A stretch of DNA of 64,000 nucleotides from Coniferiporia sulphurascens (Eukaryota > Basidiomycota > Agaricomycetes > Hymenochaetales > Hymenochaetaceae). The notes under the pieces are model-generated. The model was not told where the DNA came from. It was given only the letters and a program-made list of their open reading frames with translations, and ran no database searches. The DNA is taken from positions 124,001 to 188,000 of the forward strand of contig NBBA01000026.1 of assembly GCA_002794785.1 (NCBI GenBank), written 5' to 3'. Within the stretch, counting starts at the first letter, position 1. Each line of letters opens with the position of its first letter. Shown in pieces: positions 1 to 9,104 of the stretch. The position numbers and the translations under genes are program-made.

Positions 1-67
1 GACAGGTTGGAGGTGTCGGCCAGTGCTCCTGTAAGCTCTGAGAAGAGTAATGGCGGAGCAGCTGGGG
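1..67 (-). mobile_element. LINE ORF2 fragment (endonuclease-RT linker)
   Basis: This short piece matches, on the minus strand, the stretch at about 17,508-17,580 (GCCAGTGC...CTGTAAGCTC...GAGAAGAGTA). That stretch lies between the endonuclease and RT parts of the LINE ORF2. It is cut on the left by the window edge and on the right by the 5' end of a plus-strand LINE. Confidence 0.6.
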
Positions 68-299
68 TACATCCTTCTTGACCAGTAACCACCACCATCA
101 ACTAGTGCAGGTAGCTAAAACTCCCCCATGTCTGATTCTAGTGTTTACAGGAATGCCCTCTGTCGTACTTGACAACCCCTCCCACCCCCCACATTGGCCA
201 GTGCCGATGCCGACAGGGCCGCCAACTGGGCAGCCACCGGCGCCAATGCTGCCACCCTCGTTCAAGGAACGGCCGCCCCCACCACCCCCAACCCTCAAC
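68..299 (+). pseudogene. LINE 5' end with start of ORF1, interrupted
   Basis: The copy begins with the LINE 5' box (CATCCTTCTTGACCAGTAAC) and the leader GCAGGTAGCTAAAACTCCC, then an ATG at 128 that starts ORF1. ORF1 is the gag-like nucleic-acid-binding protein of the LINE. The frame is soon broken. After the 16-bp sequence at 284-299 it is split by a chimeric retroelement and resumes at 3094. I assign it by comparison with the copies at 11,853 and 22,421. Confidence 0.7.
284..299. repeat. Left target-site duplication of the chimeric X-LINE
   Basis: The 16 bases ACCCCCAACCCTCAAC recur exactly at 3078-3093, directly after the A/T tail of the element between them. In uninterrupted LINE copies (22,600-22,625) this ORF1 sequence occurs once. 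It is therefore a TSD of the length typical for target-primed reverse transcription. Confidence 0.9.
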
Positions 300-930
300 A
301 TCCTTCTTGTCCTCTTACCACCACCATCTCGATTTTGTGACTGGGGTCGGCTGGGGGAAGTTGCAGCTACCCGACCTTGTCTGGACTCTCTGTGACTGGG
401 CATTGTATGAGAGAAGGTTCCGACTCATCCTAGTGCACCAGGGTTGGTCATTGGTCACCGTAATGCGGCAGGAAATGGGCGCGGAGCTCACTGGCGGTCT
501 TGGCAACCTGTCGAAAACATTGCTACTGGTTGGATTCTCGGTGAGCTTGCATCCTTCTGGCATCTGCGCTGTCCTCTCGGGGTGGCATGCTCGTAGGGCC
601 TGTGTTGTATGTGGGCTCAGTGGGGGGGGACACGACATTAACATCCTCACAGGGGGGGGGGAAACCCCCTGCCTCACAGCAGGCAACTTTGGTCGGGAGA
701 TCTCAGTTTGGGGCAACTCGGATCATGCCTTCAGGTGCTGAGCAATGCCCTCCTGGGTACCTTGGGGCCTGCATTGTCCCTGGCATGACAAATCAAAAAC
801 TGCCCCCCCAAATTCCCAAAAGGGTCTCTGATGACGGCACCTCATGCTAAAAGAAGATAGGGGGCTCATAACACATGGCATGGTGGTAAGAACCACCCAA
901 TGTCGAAAGGCAACAGGGCACCATGGGCCT

Positions 931-1276
931 TGTGCCTCCCCCTTTTCCTCTGCTTAATGCCTGCCCTTTGGACTCCCCCTCATACATCCCAGCCAGCACT
1001 CTTGCCCACCCTTTCCTATTCTAAGCTACCCCTTTTGCCTGATGTTGTCCGTTTGGCATGGCCATAGTGATATGTATTCCTCCCTCTTTCTCCTTCTCTG
1101 GTACTAATAGGGGCCCTTCCCACCTTGGCACCCTTTGGGGAGCAGGGCCCCTGCCCAGTTTCGTGCATTGTGCGATGATGGGCGCCTCTGTTGTTATGTA
1201 GTTAGGGCCCCCCCTTCATGGGGGCAGCTTGTAATTATGTAATACTGCAGGAATAATAATTTTAAATTTTAAAAAA
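931..1276 (+). mobile_element. 5'-truncated LINE tail nested in module X, 15-bp TSD
   Basis: Only the last ~345 bases of a LINE are present: the 3' UTR with the hairpin near 1203-1230, the terminal ATGTAATACTGCAGGAATAA and an A-rich tail. The 15-base sequence GGGCACCATGGGCCT stands at 916-930 before it and again at 1277-1291 after it, a perfect TSD. Removing the insert makes module X continuous. Confidence 0.9.
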
Positions 1277-1900
1277 GGGCACCATGGGCCTCTTGGGTGG
1301 GTTGGACCCCCTTGAGGTGGTTAGTATCCCCTACTCCCTAGGACGGCATTGCCACCAGGGTCGGGTATGTGAGATGGAGATCCTGGTACAATCACGGATC
1401 CAGAAGCGGGGGCTGGGGGTTGACTGGGCGCTTGTCCCATGACCTCAGTTCCTGAGTATTCCGGCTGTAATGGCTGTTTCTGAAGTGCGTGCCAGGGCAC
1501 AGGAAAGGGCCATCATGGAGCATGCATCAGATCATCGGCGCACTGAAGTGATGTGTCTCGGGCCGTAGCACTGTGGGAGAGTTGCCTGCAGTGGCTCCAG
1601 AGGACTAAATCGTCCATCGGTTCATGTGGGGGTAATTCCCACTGCGGGCTTAAGTTGATTCCCTTAAACAAAGTGGCGCTTCACATCACCAAGCGGGTAT
1701 GGGGAGGCGTGAGTCCAGGCGGCTGGGGGCAGTGGGGTAGTGACTACGGCGCCGTGACCCTCACACTACACCCTTGGTGTGTCAGGTAGCTCTAATCCTA
1801 CCTTTAGGCCTGTGCGGCGTGAAGGACAGCAGGAGGGGTCTGGTTGCCCCATATCCCGAGGAAGGTGCATGCATATGTTGAGCCCTGCAAAGGTGTTCTC

Positions 1901-2752
1901 AATTTTGGCCCCTGGTGCCACCTCCTTCACATCTGGAAAGCCGGTGTGGAGACCCTGCTGGACTCGTACCCCCAGCTCACTGTTCATTTTGTTTGGTGCC
2001 CCAGTCACTCAGACATCCCCGGCAATGAATGGGCTGACAGGGAAGTGAAACTGGCAACAGAGCTCCCTCCATCCGACCTAAAGCCCTCCACTTCTGCGCT
2101 AAAAGAGGTCGCCATCTGCACCCTCATGGATAGGTGGATGCTCTTGCTTGCCCACCCCCTTGCCTCAACCGCTGACAAATACTTGGAGGTACACAGCCTC
2201 CCCTCTCGCCGACCTCGAAAGCTGCTCATGCATTCGGTCAACCACCCATGCAACGAGCTTTCTGCAGTCGCACAGGTCCTCTGCCACGCTGGTCCCTATG
2301 GGGGTTACTGGCTGAGTTTTGACTCAGCCTACCGGCACAGGCATGGCCTGATCTCGCATTGCAGGTGGCACAACCACCCCCCATGGCCAGCGCAGTCGAC
2401 CACCCACATCCTCGGTGGCTGTAGCACTTTCCACCCATGGATTAGATGCATATGGCCACCTCAGGACCCTCTCCTAGTCCACCACTCAGAGTGGGCTGAT
2501 GAAAACTGCCTCCCGGTTTTGCACTGCTGGCTTAAGCTGACAGGGCACCTAAACCGCCTTTCTGACCATGCCATGGGCACCATCTGGCTGTCTTTTGCTG
2601 CAATGGACCTAGATGGCCACCCAACTGACAAGGATATGGACCTGGACCTCCTACAGGACTACATGCATTGTATGCTCAGACCTCGAACCCAGGACTCAGA
2701 CCAAGCCCTTTTGGAGCTATCAGGTATGTTCCCTCCCTTTCCTCTTGATTAG
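1901..2752 (+). pseudogene. LINE ORF2 C-terminal part (end of RNase H and C-terminal domain), in X1
   Basis: An open frame of about 284 codons covers the end of the RNase H domain (HFVWCPSHSDIPGNEWAD near 1987-2040) and the C-terminal region, including the Cys/His stretch HCRWHNHPPW...ILGGCSTFHPW and the final LELSGMFPPFPLD before TAG. In the full LINE this is the end of the polyprotein that nicks DNA and reverse-transcribes the element's RNA. Here the endonuclease and RT are absent, so it cannot act alone. It is one of the few LINE C-termini in the window without a stop. It is either recently inserted or not yet decayed. Confidence 0.7.
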
Positions 2753-2999
2753 TGCCCATCTTTCGGATTCCTACAGATACATCTCGGCCGGTGCTCTCGC
2801 CTCCTCATTCTCACTTCTAAGCTTCTTACTTTGCCTGCCCTCACCTGCTTGGTTGGTTGGTAGCAATATGTATCCCTCCTTCTTTTTTTTGTCTTTCTTA
2901 CTAAATAGGGGCTCTCCACCCTTTGGCACCCTTTGGGGAGCAGAGCCCCTGCCCAGTTTTGTGCGATGTGTGATGATGGGCGCCTCTGTTATTATGTAG

Positions 3000-3050
3000 T
3001 TAGGGCCCCCCCTTTGGGGGGGCAGCTTGTGATTATGTAATACTGCAGGA
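3000..3050 (+). terminator. Conserved LINE 3' end hairpin and terminus (example copy)
   Basis: The sequence TAGGGCCCCCCCTTTGGGGG can fold into a strong GC hairpin. It is followed by GCAGCTTGTGATTATGTAAT, ACTGCAGGAATAAT and the tail. The same order is found in nearly every LINE copy in both orientations. In LINEs the RNA 3' end is what the RT recognises, so this is the likely recognition structure (inference). Two copies (near 28,745 and 33,024) have lost the hairpin arms but kept the terminus. Confidence 0.6.
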
Positions 3051-3077
3051 ATAATAATAAATAAATAAATAAATAAA

Positions 3078-3093
3078 ACCCCCAACCCTCAAC
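3078..3093. repeat. Right target-site duplication of the chimeric X-LINE
   Basis: Exact copy of the 16 bases at 284-299. It follows the (AATA)n tail directly and restores the LINE ORF1 reading (PPPPPTLNP...) across the insertion. Confidence 0.9.
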
Positions 3094-3438
3094 CCCTCAC
3101 CGGATTCCCGCCTTTGACCTCCTCCCCAGACGTTCTGGCACCCTCTCCCAACATCGGCGACTCCCAACTGGTGTCGGCCTATGACTTTACTGCCCAAGCA
3201 TGCAACAAGTTGAGGCATGCATCCCGAGCCGGCTCCCCAGCCTCCTTGGTAGGGTCGATCCATGGATCCAACGAGTTCGGCGAGATGGCCCCAGAGATGG
3301 TGGTCGACCCCCATACCCCTCCGCAACAGGTGGGAGGTGCAAGCCTCGGACGGAAGCGTTCCTCTGCTGCTATGTCGCCACTCACCCCAAGAGCAGCCCC
3401 TGGCACCTCCAACTATGAACCCCACACCTTGGGGTTCA
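3094..3438 (+). pseudogene. LINE ORF1, continuation after the X1 insertion
   Basis: This continues the ORF1 broken at 299, with the conserved run IGDSQLVSAYDFTAQACN and then GSIHGSNEFGEMAPEMVVD. The same segments are in ORF1 at 12,107 and 22,676. The sequence stops abruptly at 3438, where a new LINE 5' box begins, so the C-terminal zinc-knuckle part is missing. Confidence 0.7.
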
Positions 3439-3580
3439 CATCCTTCTTGACCAGTAACCACCACCATCGACTAGTGTGGGCAGCTAAAACTCCCCCATGT
3501 CGAACCATAATGATTACCAGAATGCTCTCCATCGTACTCAACAACCCCTCCCACCTCCCTCATTGGCCAGTGATGCTTTC
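3439..3580 (+). mobile_element. LINE 5' end fragment
   Basis: It begins with ACATCCTTCTTGACCAGTAA, continues with the leader GTGTGGGCAGCTAAAACTCC and the ORF1 start (ATG at about 3498, MSNHND), and is cut after ~140 bases. The tail of a minus-strand LINE abuts it, giving a head-to-inverted-tail arrangement. I cannot tell a twin-primed (5'-inverted) insertion from two separate events. Confidence 0.6.
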
Positions 3581-5151
3581 TTATCATTTTATTATTATTA
3601 TTCCTGCAGTATTACATAATCACAAGCTGCCCCCCCAAAGGGGGGGCCCTAACTACATAATAACAGAGGCGCCCATCATCACACATCGCACAAAACTGGG
3701 CAGGGGCTCTGCTCCCCAAAGGGTGCCAAAGGGTGGAGAGCCCCTATTTAGTAAGAAAGACAAAAAAAAGAAGGAGGGATACATATTGCTACCAACCAAC
3801 CAAGTGGGCGAGGGCAGGCAAAGTAAGAAGCTTAGAAGTGAGAAAGGGATGGTGAGAGCGCCAGCTGGGACATATTCATAGGAATTCAAAAGGCAGGCTC
3901 TAATCGGAAGGAAAAGGAGGAAGCGTACCTGATAGCTCCAAAAGGGCTGGGTCCGAGTCCTGGGTTCTGGGTCTGAGCATATGATGCATGTAGTCCCATA
4001 GGAGGTCCAGGTCCATATCCTCATTGGTGGGGTGGCCATCTAAGTCCATTGTGGCAAAAGATAGCCTGATGGTGTTAAGCTCAACGGTTACGCGGTGATC
4101 AACGTCGGGGCTTCCTGATCGTCGGAACTGATGGTACGGCAACGGGGCTTCCTAGATGTCGTAAGTCGAGGATGATCATCGATGGGGCTTCCTGATCGGC
4201 GATGTGGACGTGGTAGGCTTCTATAGCGAGTCGGGTTACGACGAAGCGACTAATGGCCAAGGGGGCACACAGTAGACTGGTGGTAGCAGATAATGGGCTT
4301 GTATGAACAAAGAGCACAAGCTTAGGGCTTGTGCTACTGAAGTTACATGCTTATATGCTACTCTAGGTGTTTGCTACTGTAGCGACTTGGTTAGGTGTGT
4401 TTACCAGACTATGGAAGGTCATGGAAACGCAAGGAAGACCTTGGTAATACAAGTACGGTGATCAGTAAGCAAAGCACGTCATGATGGTGCAGTAAGGCGT
4501 CATCATGGCGTCTTATGGCGCAAGGTGAATAAGGATGAGTAAGGCAAAGAAATGGGGGAGTTGTGCTGACTGATGATGATGAATGGGAAGTGAGTCAGCG
4601 CAGTAGAGGAAAGTAAAGGAAAATTGTAACAGATGGCACCTGTGGCATGGTCAGATAGGCAGTTTAGGTGCCCTGTCAGCTTAAGCCAATGGTGCAAAAC
4701 CGGGAGGCAGTGTTCATCAGCCCACTCTGAGTGGTGGACAGGGAGGGGGTCCCAAGGTGGCCACATGCATTGTATCCATGGGTGGAAAGTGCTGCAGCCG
4801 CCTAAGATATGGGTGGTCGACTGCGCGGGCCATGGGGGGTGGTTGTGCCACCTGCAATGCGAGATCAGGCCGTGCCTGCACCAGTAGGCTGAGTCAAAAC
4901 TCAGCCAGTAACCCCTGTAGGGACCGGCGTAACAGAGAACCTGCGTGACTGCAGATAGCTCGCTGTGGGGGTGGTCGACTGAGTGCATGAGTATCTTCTG
5001 CAGTCGGTGAGAGGGGATGCCATGTACTGCCAAGTACTTGTTGGTGGTTGAGGCAAGGGGGCAGGCGAGCAAGAGCATCCACCGGTCCATGAGGGTGCAG
5101 ATGGCAACTTCTTTGAGCGCAGAGGTGGAGGGCTTTAAGTCGGATGGGGGG
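3581..5151 (-). mobile_element. 5'-truncated LINE (ORF2 C-terminal part + 3' UTR), split by LTR A1
   Basis: Read on the minus strand from 5151, it encodes the end of RNase H and the C-terminal domain (STTNKYLAVHGIPSHRLQ; HCRWHNHPPW), then the 3' UTR, hairpin and terminus, ending in a TTATTATTATT-type tail at 3581-3605. A solo LTR at 4073-4631 interrupts it between the codons for ATGAI and RLSFA, and taking out the LTR and one TSD copy restores the frame. The upstream RT and endonuclease are missing because of 5' truncation or the junction with the next element at 5152. Confidence 0.75.
4073..4631 (-). mobile_element. Solo LTR, family A (copy A1)
   Basis: On the minus strand it runs TGTTACAATTTTCC...CCGTTGAGCTTAACA, 559 bp, with TG...CA termini. 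The flanking 5-mers are GATGG at 4068-4072 and GATGG at 4632-4636, a perfect 5-bp TSD. No internal retrotransposon domain remains, so it is a solo LTR formed by recombination between the two LTRs of an element. Near the 3' end the motif GATCAGGAAGCCCC is repeated in degenerate form. Confidence 0.92.
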
Positions 5152-5343
5152 TGTTAGGAATTGATGAATAAGCTTGCTTACAAGCTTAGACAACGATACC
5201 AGCGACTACCAATACAGGAAGGGACTCCCACGGAGACTATCCAGTGATCATTCAACATGGGGATGGAACTAACTAGAAAACCAGGACTTCTTGGGAACAT
5301 CAGGCCAATCACGATGCTCAAGTGACCACTAAAAACTCTTGAC

Positions 5344-5946
5344 TTGTCAAGACTCTGCCACCAATGCCGGACTGCATACAATCAATCATGGGAAGCATTT
5401 AACATGGTAATAACCGAATGCTTTTACATGGCAGGGTACATGAACTGCCAGGTAACTACAGATCACCCTGTAGACCCTATAGGTGATGGCACAGAGGTCA
5501 GGGTAATGCACACAATACAAATGTACATCTTCGATGTACAGGAGTTTTTGCACAACGTCCATGTCCAGACAATAGTGAACCTGCACATACATGACAAGGA
5601 ATGTGACCTACAAGTGGTCTCAGGATCCTTCCTGTACAGGACGTTGCAGGATAACACATTCCTAGCTAACGCTCACCGATTATGCACAAAGGTAATCACC
5701 CTCTTCAAGAATCTATCAGCAAAGGGATCGACGACCACCAATCAACAGATCGGCAATGTTAATCTTTACATGATAACACTATGGTTATCAAATGGATCAC
5801 CCCCGGCGCCACCTCCAGGATACACGCGACATATCGCTAGGATAAACCACATTAACAAACCGCCGGACAATGTGATTGACGACAGGACACCAACCGAAAA
5901 GGTACCCGCCTATGGACCTTTAGCCGATATCGCATTATGCGATTAA
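5344..5946 (+). CDS. Hypothetical protein, 200 aa, inside the LTR-type element
   Basis: An uninterrupted 200-codon frame begins with ATG and ends with TAA at 5944-5946. The product is fairly balanced in composition, unlike the proline-rich shadow frames of the LINEs. It starts with Cys/His residues (CHQC near residues 5-8), has a central VMHTIQMYIFDVQEFLHNVH stretch and a Pro-rich turn (PPAPPPGYTRH) near residue 155. I do not recognise a domain. Its place between LTR-like ends suggests a gag-like or captured gene, but I see no zinc knuckle, protease or RT next to it. It may also be a chance open frame. Confidence 0.4.
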   Translation: MSRLCHQCRTAYNQSWEAFNMVITECFYMAGYMNCQVTTDHPVDPIGDGTEVRVMHTIQMYIFDVQEFLHNVHVQTIVNLHIHDKECDLQVVSGSFLYRTLQDNTFLANAHRLCTKVITLFKNLSAKGSTTTNQQIGNVNLYMITLWLSNGSPPAPPPGYTRHIARINHINKPPDNVIDDRTPTEKVPAYGPLADIALCD

Positions 5947-6217
5947 GCCACACTTGGCAGGAACTGAAGCACTTACCGAAGCCAGCCACAAACTCTAAAT
6001 GGCAAAGTGTCCAATACGACAAGACAACATGGAGGAACCAGTACAGGAGGCCAACAAGACAAGTTAACGACTTACCAATCATCAAGCTGTTAGGCAGCAT
6101 CTCAACAAGAAGCCACTGGCACATAAGACTACAGGGTAGCATGCAGAACAGTGGGGCGATGCGCACAGCCTAAGCATCATGGTGAAGTCATTATGATACC
6201 ATATGATGTCCCTATGA

Positions 6218-6292
6218 GCTCAGTGGAGCCTAGTGGAGCATAGTGGAGCGCATGACACACAGTGGAGCTCAGTGGAGCTCAGTGGAGCACCA
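6218..6292 (+). repeat. Tandem AGTGGAGC repeats in the LTR-type element
   Basis: The octamer AGTGGAGC recurs about six times within ~75 bases (…CTCAGTGGAGC…), 170-240 bases upstream of the TATA-like box at 6457. Short tandem motifs at this spot in an LTR are typical of enhancer or binding-site arrays. No binding factor can be named. Confidence 0.6.
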
Positions 6293-6637
6293 ACGGCCAA
6301 TCATAGATAGTTATTCTCATATGATCCTCTAATGAGGTCATTTGCACTGGTACGCAGCTCCAAGTCAGTGGAGCTTATGACGACACTGTGAGGCATCATA
6401 GCTCCAACTGCAGAGCCTTGTGGAGTGTCCGCTTTCAAGCGGAGCTTCTTCTTCATGTATATAAGGAGGGCCTAGACCAGCCTAGACCCCCAGTTTAATT
6501 CACCTTCTCAATTCTCTCAGACTTCTCCTGAGTGAAGTACCAACATCTACTGACTTATTCTTGACTCAATCACACGCCTCAACTCTATCTCAACTACTTG
6601 TTCCATTGGCTAGCCATGGTTACCCTTGGTCCTAACA

Positions 6638-6964
6638 TGATCTATGACTGCCTTTTGGACTCTCCCGCGTATGTCCCGGCCGGTGCTCTCACCCACCCTT
6701 TCCCATTCTAAGCTACCCCCTTTTTCCTGATATCATCTGTTTGGCTTGGCTGTAGTGATATGTATTCCTCCCTCCTTCTCTTTCTCTCTTACTAATAGGG
6801 GCCCTTCCCATTTTGGCACCCTTTGGGGAGCAGGGCCCCTGCCCAGTTTCATGCATTGCACGATGATGGGCGCCTCTGTTGTTATGTAGTTAGGGCCCCC
6901 TCTTGGGGGGGGCAGCTTGTAATTATGTAATACTGCAGGAATAATTTAAAAAAAAAAAAAAAAA
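6638..6964 (+). mobile_element. 5'-truncated LINE tail
   Basis: Only the 3' UTR is present: the GCCCGCCCAGTTTCATGC-type block, the hairpin (TAGGGCCCCCTCTTGGGGGG), the ACTGCAGGAATAAT terminus and a pure poly-A tail of about 18 bases to 6964. I see no clear TSD because the right flank is another LINE. Confidence 0.75.
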
Positions 6965-7832
6965 GAGGACTTGCACCACTGCAGTGAGCTCTGAGCAGGG
7001 GTGGTCGACTGAGATGGTGACTAGTTTTCTCAGTCGTTGAGTGGGGGCCCAGTTACTGCCAGGTACTTGTCAGTGGTGGAGGCCAGGGGGCGGGCCAGTT
7101 GAAGGGACCAGTGCTCGCTGAGTGTGTGAGTGGCGACTTCCTTCAGAGTGGAGATAGAGGGGGCAAGGGTGGAGGGGGGAAGCTCAGTTGCTATTTTCGC
7201 CTCGGAGTCGGCCCATTCATTCCCAGGGATGTCCTCATGGCCCAGGCACCATTGGAAATGAACAGTCAGATTTGGAAACGAGTCAAGGAGGGTCTCGACC
7301 CCCACCTTCCAAAGGGGGAGGAGCTGGGCTCCCGAAGTGGAGGGCCAGGTGCGGAATAGGCCAAGTGCCGTCAGAGAGTCTGAGAGAAAGAAGATCTCCT
7401 GTACTTCTGGCAGCAGGTGGTGGAGGTGTCTTGCAGCCCAGCCTGGGGCAGTTGCCAAAGAAAAGATTTTGGTGTCTGTCGCTGTGGCGCAAGTGGGGGA
7501 GGCGAGCCTGAGGGAGCTGATGTGGAGTGGCCCCTTCATGCCGCAGATGGCTGATCCTGAGGCATTTCCGATGTGTGAGCCATCGGTGAATACCTGCAGG
7601 GAGGTGATGGTGCAGCAGGTCCTGGCCTGGGCAACATAGTTGGCGCACATGTCCTCGGAGACCGGCTGTCTGGGAACTGTAAAGACGATTCGACCTTGCC
7701 CAAAGGCAAGGGGGTCCATCCAGGGGGGGTGTGTGTATGCTGGGATCCATTGGACTCGGGGGACGCAGATCTGCAATGAAAGGGAAAAAGGAGTGTTAGC
7801 ATTAGGTTTAAACTTTTTCTGCCCTACACAGT
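6965..7832 (-). pseudogene. LINE ORF2, RNase H domain of a divergent subfamily (C)
   Basis: The minus strand has an open frame of about 280 codons (7030-7872) carrying a complete-looking RNase H: LQVFTDGSHIGNASGSAICG (first catalytic Asp), then ATDTKIFSLATAPGW (Glu/Asp replaced by Thr-Lys relative to DAKEFSL in other copies), FFLSDSLTAL (Asp) and HEDIPGNEWAD (His, Asp). Many residues differ from the main family, so this is a separate subfamily. It lacks RT and the 3' UTR and joins module X at 7833, so it was probably the 3' part of an X-LINE chimera later truncated by the LINE tail at 6638-6964. Confidence 0.7.
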
Positions 7833-9104
7833 CCAGAATTAAGAGTGCCCTTGTGGGACTCAAACAATGCATGCACCTTCCTCAGGATATGCAGCAGGCG
7901 AAACTGCTCCCGCTGTCCTCTCCGACTTATGGACATGTGACACACTAGGGTAAGGTGTGCTGTGCCAGGAGGCCACCCCAGGTGCAGGTTGCGGCACCAT
8001 AGGCACTACTACACCCATATGGAATGACCCCCCTACCCTACACATTCCTTCCCCGACCATAGAGGTCCTGGAGAGCACTGCTGCGCTTCTGGGAATCAAC
8101 TTAAGCGACACAGTCGGAATTACCCCAACATGCACCGACAGAGGATTTAGTCCTCTCGAGCCACTGTATGCAACTCTCACACAGTGCTACGGCCTGCGAC
8201 ACATCACTTCAGCAAGCCGGGATGCCGACTCATGCTCCATGATGGCTGTTTCCCGTTCCCAGGCACGTGCTTCAGAAACAAGCCATTACAGCCTGGAATA
8301 CTCAGGGCCACCAGTCATGAGCGGAAAACGCCCAGTCAAACCCGGCTGCCCTGCTTCTGGATCCGCAATCGTACCTGGATCTCTGCCTTGCATAGCTTGA
8401 CCCCAGTGGCAAAGCCACCTGAGGAGTCCGCCATACTAACCACTGACTGGGAGACGAAACAGCCCAGCCGACCCGTGCTGCCCTGCGCCCTGCTGGGTTT
8501 GGGTGGTTATAACCCACAATAGACACGTGTTACGAGCCGCCTATCTCCTTTTAGCATTAAATGCCATCATCAGAGACCCTGCCGGGACTTGGTGGAGCAG
8601 TTTTTGATTTGTCATGCTAGGGACAGCGCAGGCTCCGAGGTGCCCAGGAGGACAGAGCTCAGCACCCAAAGGCGCAATCCGAGTTGCCCTGAACTGAGGT
8701 CTCCTGACCGAAGTCACCTGCTGCAGGGCAGGGGGTTTCTCCCCCCCCTGTGAGGACGTTAATGTTGTGTCCCCCCCTGCCAAGCCCACATACAATGCAG
8801 GCCCAACGAGCACACCGCCCCGAGAGAACAGTGCAGACGCCAGAGAGAATCATCCTCACCAAGTCATCAATCCAGAGGCAACATTTTCGATGGGTTGCCA
8901 AGCCAGCTGGCAAGCTCCACACCTGTTTCCTGCCGCATTACAGCGACTGACAAATGACCCCGGTGCACCGAGGTAAGTCGGATCCCTTCTCTCGCACGAT
9001 GGCCGAGGCGAGGCCCCAGCGCAAGGTTGGGTTGCTGTGACGTACTGCCAAGAACACCCCAGAGTGAAAGTGAGATGGTGGTGGTAAGAGGACAAGAAGA
9101 GATG
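7833..9104 (-). mobile_element. Module X (copy X2), essentially full length
   Basis: This copy runs on the minus strand from the 5' box at 9072-9104 (GATGGTGGTGGTAAGAGGAC as read on plus) to its 3' end near 7833 (AATTAAGAGTGCCC on plus). It matches X1 (300-1890) and X3 (18,730-19,981) along its length, including the G-run flanked by AAACCCCCTGCC and the GTGCATGCAT block. It shows no long open frame supported in all copies, so it is best described as non-coding. Confidence 0.7.

Larger units (their letters stand above)
300..3077 (+). mobile_element. Chimeric retroelement: module X fused to LINE 3' portion (copy X1)
   Basis: This is a complete insertion bounded by a perfect 16-bp TSD. Its 5' part (300 to about 1890, minus a nested LINE) is module X, which starts with the LINE-like box ATCCTTCTTGTCCTC...ACCACCACCATCTC and has no convincing coding capacity. 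Near 1890 it passes into the RNase H region of LINE ORF2 in the same orientation, then through the usual LINE 3' UTR to an (AATA)n tail at 3050-3077. The TSD shows that the chimera moved as one unit. Similar X-LINE joins occur at 7833, 18,730 and 21,737, each with a different LINE breakpoint. Template switching during reverse transcription would explain this; that is inference. Confidence 0.8.
5152..6637 (+). mobile_element. LTR-type element with TGTTAGGA...TCCTAACA ends (unclassified)
   Basis: The outer ends are a perfect 8-bp inverted repeat (TGTTAGGA/TCCTAACA) with TG...CA termini. A TATA-like TATATAAGGAGG lies at 6457-6470, about 170 bases from the right end, as expected for the U3/R region of an LTR read on the plus strand. 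The flanks (GGGGG on the left, TGATC on the right) do not match. The left neighbour is a minus-strand LINE and the right neighbour a plus-strand LINE tail, so this may be a recombination product. I cannot tell a long solo LTR from a small non-autonomous element with one long open frame. Confidence 0.6.

Noticed and set aside
98..850. Proline- and glycine-rich open frames on both strands near the left end
   Set aside because: They are chance frames in GC-rich LINE and module X sequence. They do not persist between copies and have no motifs.
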